From an uncultured Mycobacterium sp. (GTDB taxonomy: Bacteria; Actinomycetota; Actinomycetes; Mycobacteriales; Mycobacteriaceae): a stretch of DNA of 64,000 bases. Of this stretch, positions 61,939 through 64,000 are shown one piece after another. How positions within the stretch are numbered: the stretch's first letter is position 1; each line of letters starts with the position of its first letter. A program made the translations under genes and the position numbers. Location: assembly GCA_900078375.1 (NCBI GenBank), contig FLQS01000004.1, positions 62,001-126,000 on the forward strand. The letters run 5' to 3'. Below the pieces are notes generated by a model, which saw only the letters and a program-made list of their open reading frames with translations, did no database searches and had not been told where the DNA came from.

Positions 61939-62580
61939 TCAGCGGACCGGATTGGCCGCCCACAGATCGCCGATTGCCAGCCCGACGTCAGTGAACAGCC
62001 GATGGGTCACCGACAGGCCAATGCCGATCACGTTGGACGGGTCGCCGTCGATGCCGTCGATGAACCAGCCGCCGAATCCGTCGAGGGTGAACGCGCCGGC
62101 GACCTGCAGCGGTTCACCGGTGGCGAGGTAGGCCGCGAGGTCGGTCGGGGTGGGGCTGGCGAACCGGACGCGGGTGACCGCCGCCCGGGTTGCGTTGTGC
62201 ACGGCTCCGCCGTGCAGCACCCGGATGGCGCAGTGCCCGGTGTAGAGCAATCCGTCCCGGCCGGCCATCGAATCCCATTGCAGTGCAGCCTGTTCGGGCG
62301 TTCCTGGCTTTCCGGACAGTCGACCGTCGACGTAGAGCATCGAATCACAGCCGATCACAACGCAATCCGCGGCAACGTCGCGGTCCAGGATCTGGTGGAC
62401 GGCATCGGCCTTGGCTTGTGCCAGGGCGGTGACGACGTCACCGGGTTCGGTCTCCGTTCCCAGGTGCGCGACGATCGCGTCCTCGTCGACTCCGGACACG
62501 ACGACCAGCGGGTCGATACCGGCGCCACGCAGTACGCGCAGCCGGCCCGACGACGCCGAGCCGAGAACGACCCGGGTCAT
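61939..62580 (-). CDS. maf: Maf-type nucleotide pyrophosphatase
   Basis: A 213-residue Maf/HAM1-like house-cleaning nucleotide pyrophosphatase. The motifs are [31 protein letters not shown] (SxSxxR loop), [25 protein letters not shown] and [19 protein letters not shown]. The usual cellular role is hydrolysis of modified nucleoside triphosphates. ATG 62580 overlaps the accE5 stop (ATGA). The accE5-maf-sseA-sufE order matches M. tuberculosis Rv3281-Rv3284. Confidence 0.92.
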   Translation of the reverse strand: MTRVVLGSASSGRLRVLRGAGIDPLVVVSGVDEDAIVAHLGTETEPGDVVTALAQAKADAVHQILDRDVAADCVVIGCDSMLYVDGRLSGKPGTPEQAALQWDSMAGRDGLLYTGHCAIRVLHGGAVHNATRAAVTRVRFASPTPTDLAAYLATGEPLQVAGAFTLDGFGGWFIDGIDGDPSNVIGIGLSVTHRLFTDVGLAIGDLWAANPVR

Positions 62581-62855
62581 CTGCGCAGATGCAGCCGTTC
62601 CAGCAGCGTGACCCGCTGCCAGCTGGAGATGCCGTAGCGCAGTTTGTCGACCGGGTGGCCCCACAGGTTGAGCTCCTGCGGACCCGGGGCCTGGGTGCCA
62701 CCGCTCGCCGCGGCGAGCACCGTCACCACAGCGGCGATGTCCACGTCGCTCGGGCTGCCCTTCTCGATGCGGATCTCCGGTGTCAGCGGCTCGGGGTTGT
62801 CGAGGGTGATCTCGCGCGGATCGCTGAGCTCGGTTATGTCCTCGTGCTTACTCAC
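62577..62855 (-). CDS. accE5: Acyl-CoA carboxylase epsilon subunit AccE5
   Basis: A 92-residue small subunit. The acidic N-terminus is disordered ([23 protein letters not shown]) and shorter than in M. tuberculosis AccE5 as I recall it. The conserved epsilon core is [23 protein letters not shown] and the C-terminal part [28 protein letters not shown]. It stimulates the AccA3-AccD5 propionyl/acetyl-CoA carboxylase. It lies 43 bp after accD5 and overlaps maf. Confidence 0.9.
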   Translation of the reverse strand: MSKHEDITELSDPREITLDNPEPLTPEIRIEKGSPSDVDIAAVVTVLAAASGGTQAPGPQELNLWGHPVDKLRYGISSWQRVTLLERLHLRR

Positions 62856-62898
62856 GCTGTCGTCCTGCCGCTCGTGTCGTTCGCTGCGCTCTCTCGAC

Positions 62899-64000
62899 TC
62901 ACAGTGGAATGTTTCCGTGCTTCTTCGGCGGAACCTGAGCGATCTTGCGCTCCAGCAGCCGCAGTGCCGTCGAGATGTAGCCGCGGGTGTGCGACGGCGG
63001 GATCACCGCGTCGACGTAACCGCGCTCGGCGGCGATGTACGGGTTGACCAACGTGTCCTCGTAGGTCTGCTGCAACTCCAGGCGCAGGGCATCAACGTCC
63101 TTGCCCTCGCTGGCCGCATCCTTGAGGTCCTTGCGGTAGACGAATCCGACCGCACCCGAGGCCCCCATGACCGCGATCTGGGCCGTCGGCCAGGCGATGT
63201 TGACATCGCAGCCCATGTCCTTGGAACCCATGACGCAGTAAGCCCCGCCGTAGGCCTTGCGGGTGATGACGGTGACCTTGGCGACCGTGGCCTCGCCGTA
63301 GGCGTAGAGCAGCTTGGCGCCGCGCCGGATGATGCCGTTGTACTCCTGCTCGGTGCCCGGCAGGAAGCCCGGCACGTCGACCAGCATCACGATCGGGATG
63401 TTGAAGCAATCGCAGGTGCGCACGAACCGGGCGGCCTTCTCAGAGGCGTTGATGTCCAGGCAGCCGGCGAACTGGGTTGGCTGATTGGCGACGATCCCGA
63501 CCGGGCGGCCGTCGATGCGTCCGAAGCCGATGATGATGTTCTGCGCATAGCCCGCCTGGACCTCGAGGAACTCGTCGTCGTCGAGGATGCGGGTGATCAC
63601 CTCGTGCATGTCGTACGGCTGGTTCGGCGAATCCGGGATCAGCGTGTCCAGTTCGAGGTCCTCGTCGGTGAGGTTGTCCTCGATGGCGCCCGGGTGCGGC
63701 GGCGCCGGGTAGCGCGGCGGCTCGGCGTAATTGTTGGGCGGCAGGTAGCTCAGCAGGTCGCGGACGTAGTCGAGGGCATCTTGCTCACCGGAGGCGACGT
63801 AGTGAACGGTGCCCGACTTGGCCATGTGGGTGTGGGCGCCGCCCAGATCCTCCATGGTGACGTCCTCACCGGTCACGGTCTTGATGACGTCGGGGCCGGT
63901 GATGAACATCTGGCTGGTCTGGTCGACCATGATCACGAAGTCGGTCAGCGCGGGGGAGTAGACGTGACCGCCCGCGGCCGCGCCCATGATCAGCGAGATC
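62899..64000 (-). CDS. accD5: Acyl-CoA carboxylase beta subunit AccD5 (start outside window)
   Basis: The last ~367 residues of a carboxyltransferase of about 548 residues; the frame runs off the right edge. [45 protein letters not shown] contains an oxyanion-hole Gly-Gly region. The second crotonase-like half has [41 protein letters not shown] and [24 protein letters not shown]; small differences from these quotes may occur at the first residue. Together with AccA3 and AccE5 it carboxylates propionyl-CoA to methylmalonyl-CoA for methyl-branched lipids. Confidence 0.93.
   Translation of the reverse strand, partial: ISLIMGAAAGGHVYSPALTDFVIMVDQTSQMFITGPDVIKTVTGEDVTMEDLGGAHTHMAKSGTVHYVASGEQDALDYVRDLLSYLPPNNYAEPPRYPAPPHPGAIEDNLTDEDLELDTLIPDSPNQPYDMHEVITRILDDDEFLEVQAGYAQNIIIGFGRIDGRPVGIVANQPTQFAGCLDINASEKAARFVRTCDCFNIPIVMLVDVPGFLPGTEQEYNGIIRRGAKLLYAYGEATVAKVTVITRKAYGGAYCVMGSKDMGCDVNIAWPTAQIAVMGASGAVGFVYRKDLKDAASEGKDVDALRLELQQTYEDTLVNPYIAAERGYVDAVIPPSHTRGYISTALRLLERKIAQVPPKKHGNIPL

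Noticed and set aside
1..64000. tRNA, rRNA, CRISPR array, insertion sequence or prophage genes
   Set aside because: I looked for D/T-loop motifs, regularly spaced repeats, DDE transposases and tyrosine/serine integrases and found none I could support.

Overview
The window is high-G+C actinobacterial DNA from a Mycobacterium, most likely an environmental (Mycolicibacterium-type) species. From memory of the M. tuberculosis map, the backbone runs collinear with the Rv3314c-Rv3280 segment read in the opposite direction: deoA, add, an Rv3311-like gene, upp, pmmB, deoD, amiB1, amiA1, an Rv3304-like gene, lpdA, glpD2, an Rv3300c-like pseudouridine synthase, nei, lhr, pcd, an Rv3292-like gene, lrpA, lat, rsbW, sigF, accA3, a sufE-like gene, sseA, maf, accE5 and accD5. 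Other mycobacterial hallmarks are an MmpL transporter, two PE-PPE-domain hydrolases, a 13E12-type DUF222/HNH protein, a haemophore-like (MHB) protein and many genes with a TAnnnT -10 box 6-8 nt before the start codon (leaderless architecture).

Layout: 1-1.5 kb nucleoside salvage (deoA end, add). 1.6-9.3 kb accessory block: MmpL transporter, a methyltransferase / PhyH-like dioxygenase / Gfo-Idh-like cluster, and a secreted PE-PPE hydrolase. 9.3-20.5 kb backbone: Rv3311-like, DUF218, upp, pmmB, a divergent MarR/AbrB pair with two candidate operators, deoD, two M20 amidohydrolases overlapping galE, a DUF559 nuclease-like gene between perfect 19-bp inverted repeats, and a gamma-glutamylcyclotransferase-like gene. 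20.6-25.2 kb: lpdA-glpD2-RluA-like. 25.2-32.5 kb: DNA repair block (nei, an SOS-box-controlled HNH protein, a small secreted protein, lhr).

32.6-44.3 kb signalling and accessory block: a cyclase-domain/ATPase protein converges on a LuxR-type ATPase. Between them sits a lower-G+C island of about 2.9 kb bounded by a 53-bp direct repeat of the luxR 3' end; it carries a small membrane protein, an FkbM methyltransferase and a second PE-PPE hydrolase. Upstream of the LuxR ATPase lies a complete class I P450 set (ferredoxin, ferredoxin reductase, P450). 44.4-46.2 kb holds small secreted proteins and an epoxide hydrolase.

46.2-52.9 kb is a lysine catabolism locus: lrpA-lat on the plus strand with a palindrome over the lat promoter, and divergently an HglS-like 2-oxoadipate enzyme, pcd, a kinase, TetR and a small protein in a tightly overlapped operon. 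53.6-56.3 kb is the general-stress module (SigF-type promoter, rsbW, sigF and a STAS protein that overlaps sigF tail to tail). 57-64 kb carries small accessory genes and the acyl-CoA carboxylase genes accA3, accE5 and accD5 with maf, sseA and sufE. No tRNA, rRNA, CRISPR array, transposase or integrase was recognised. All functional calls come from reading the sequence; no database search was run.
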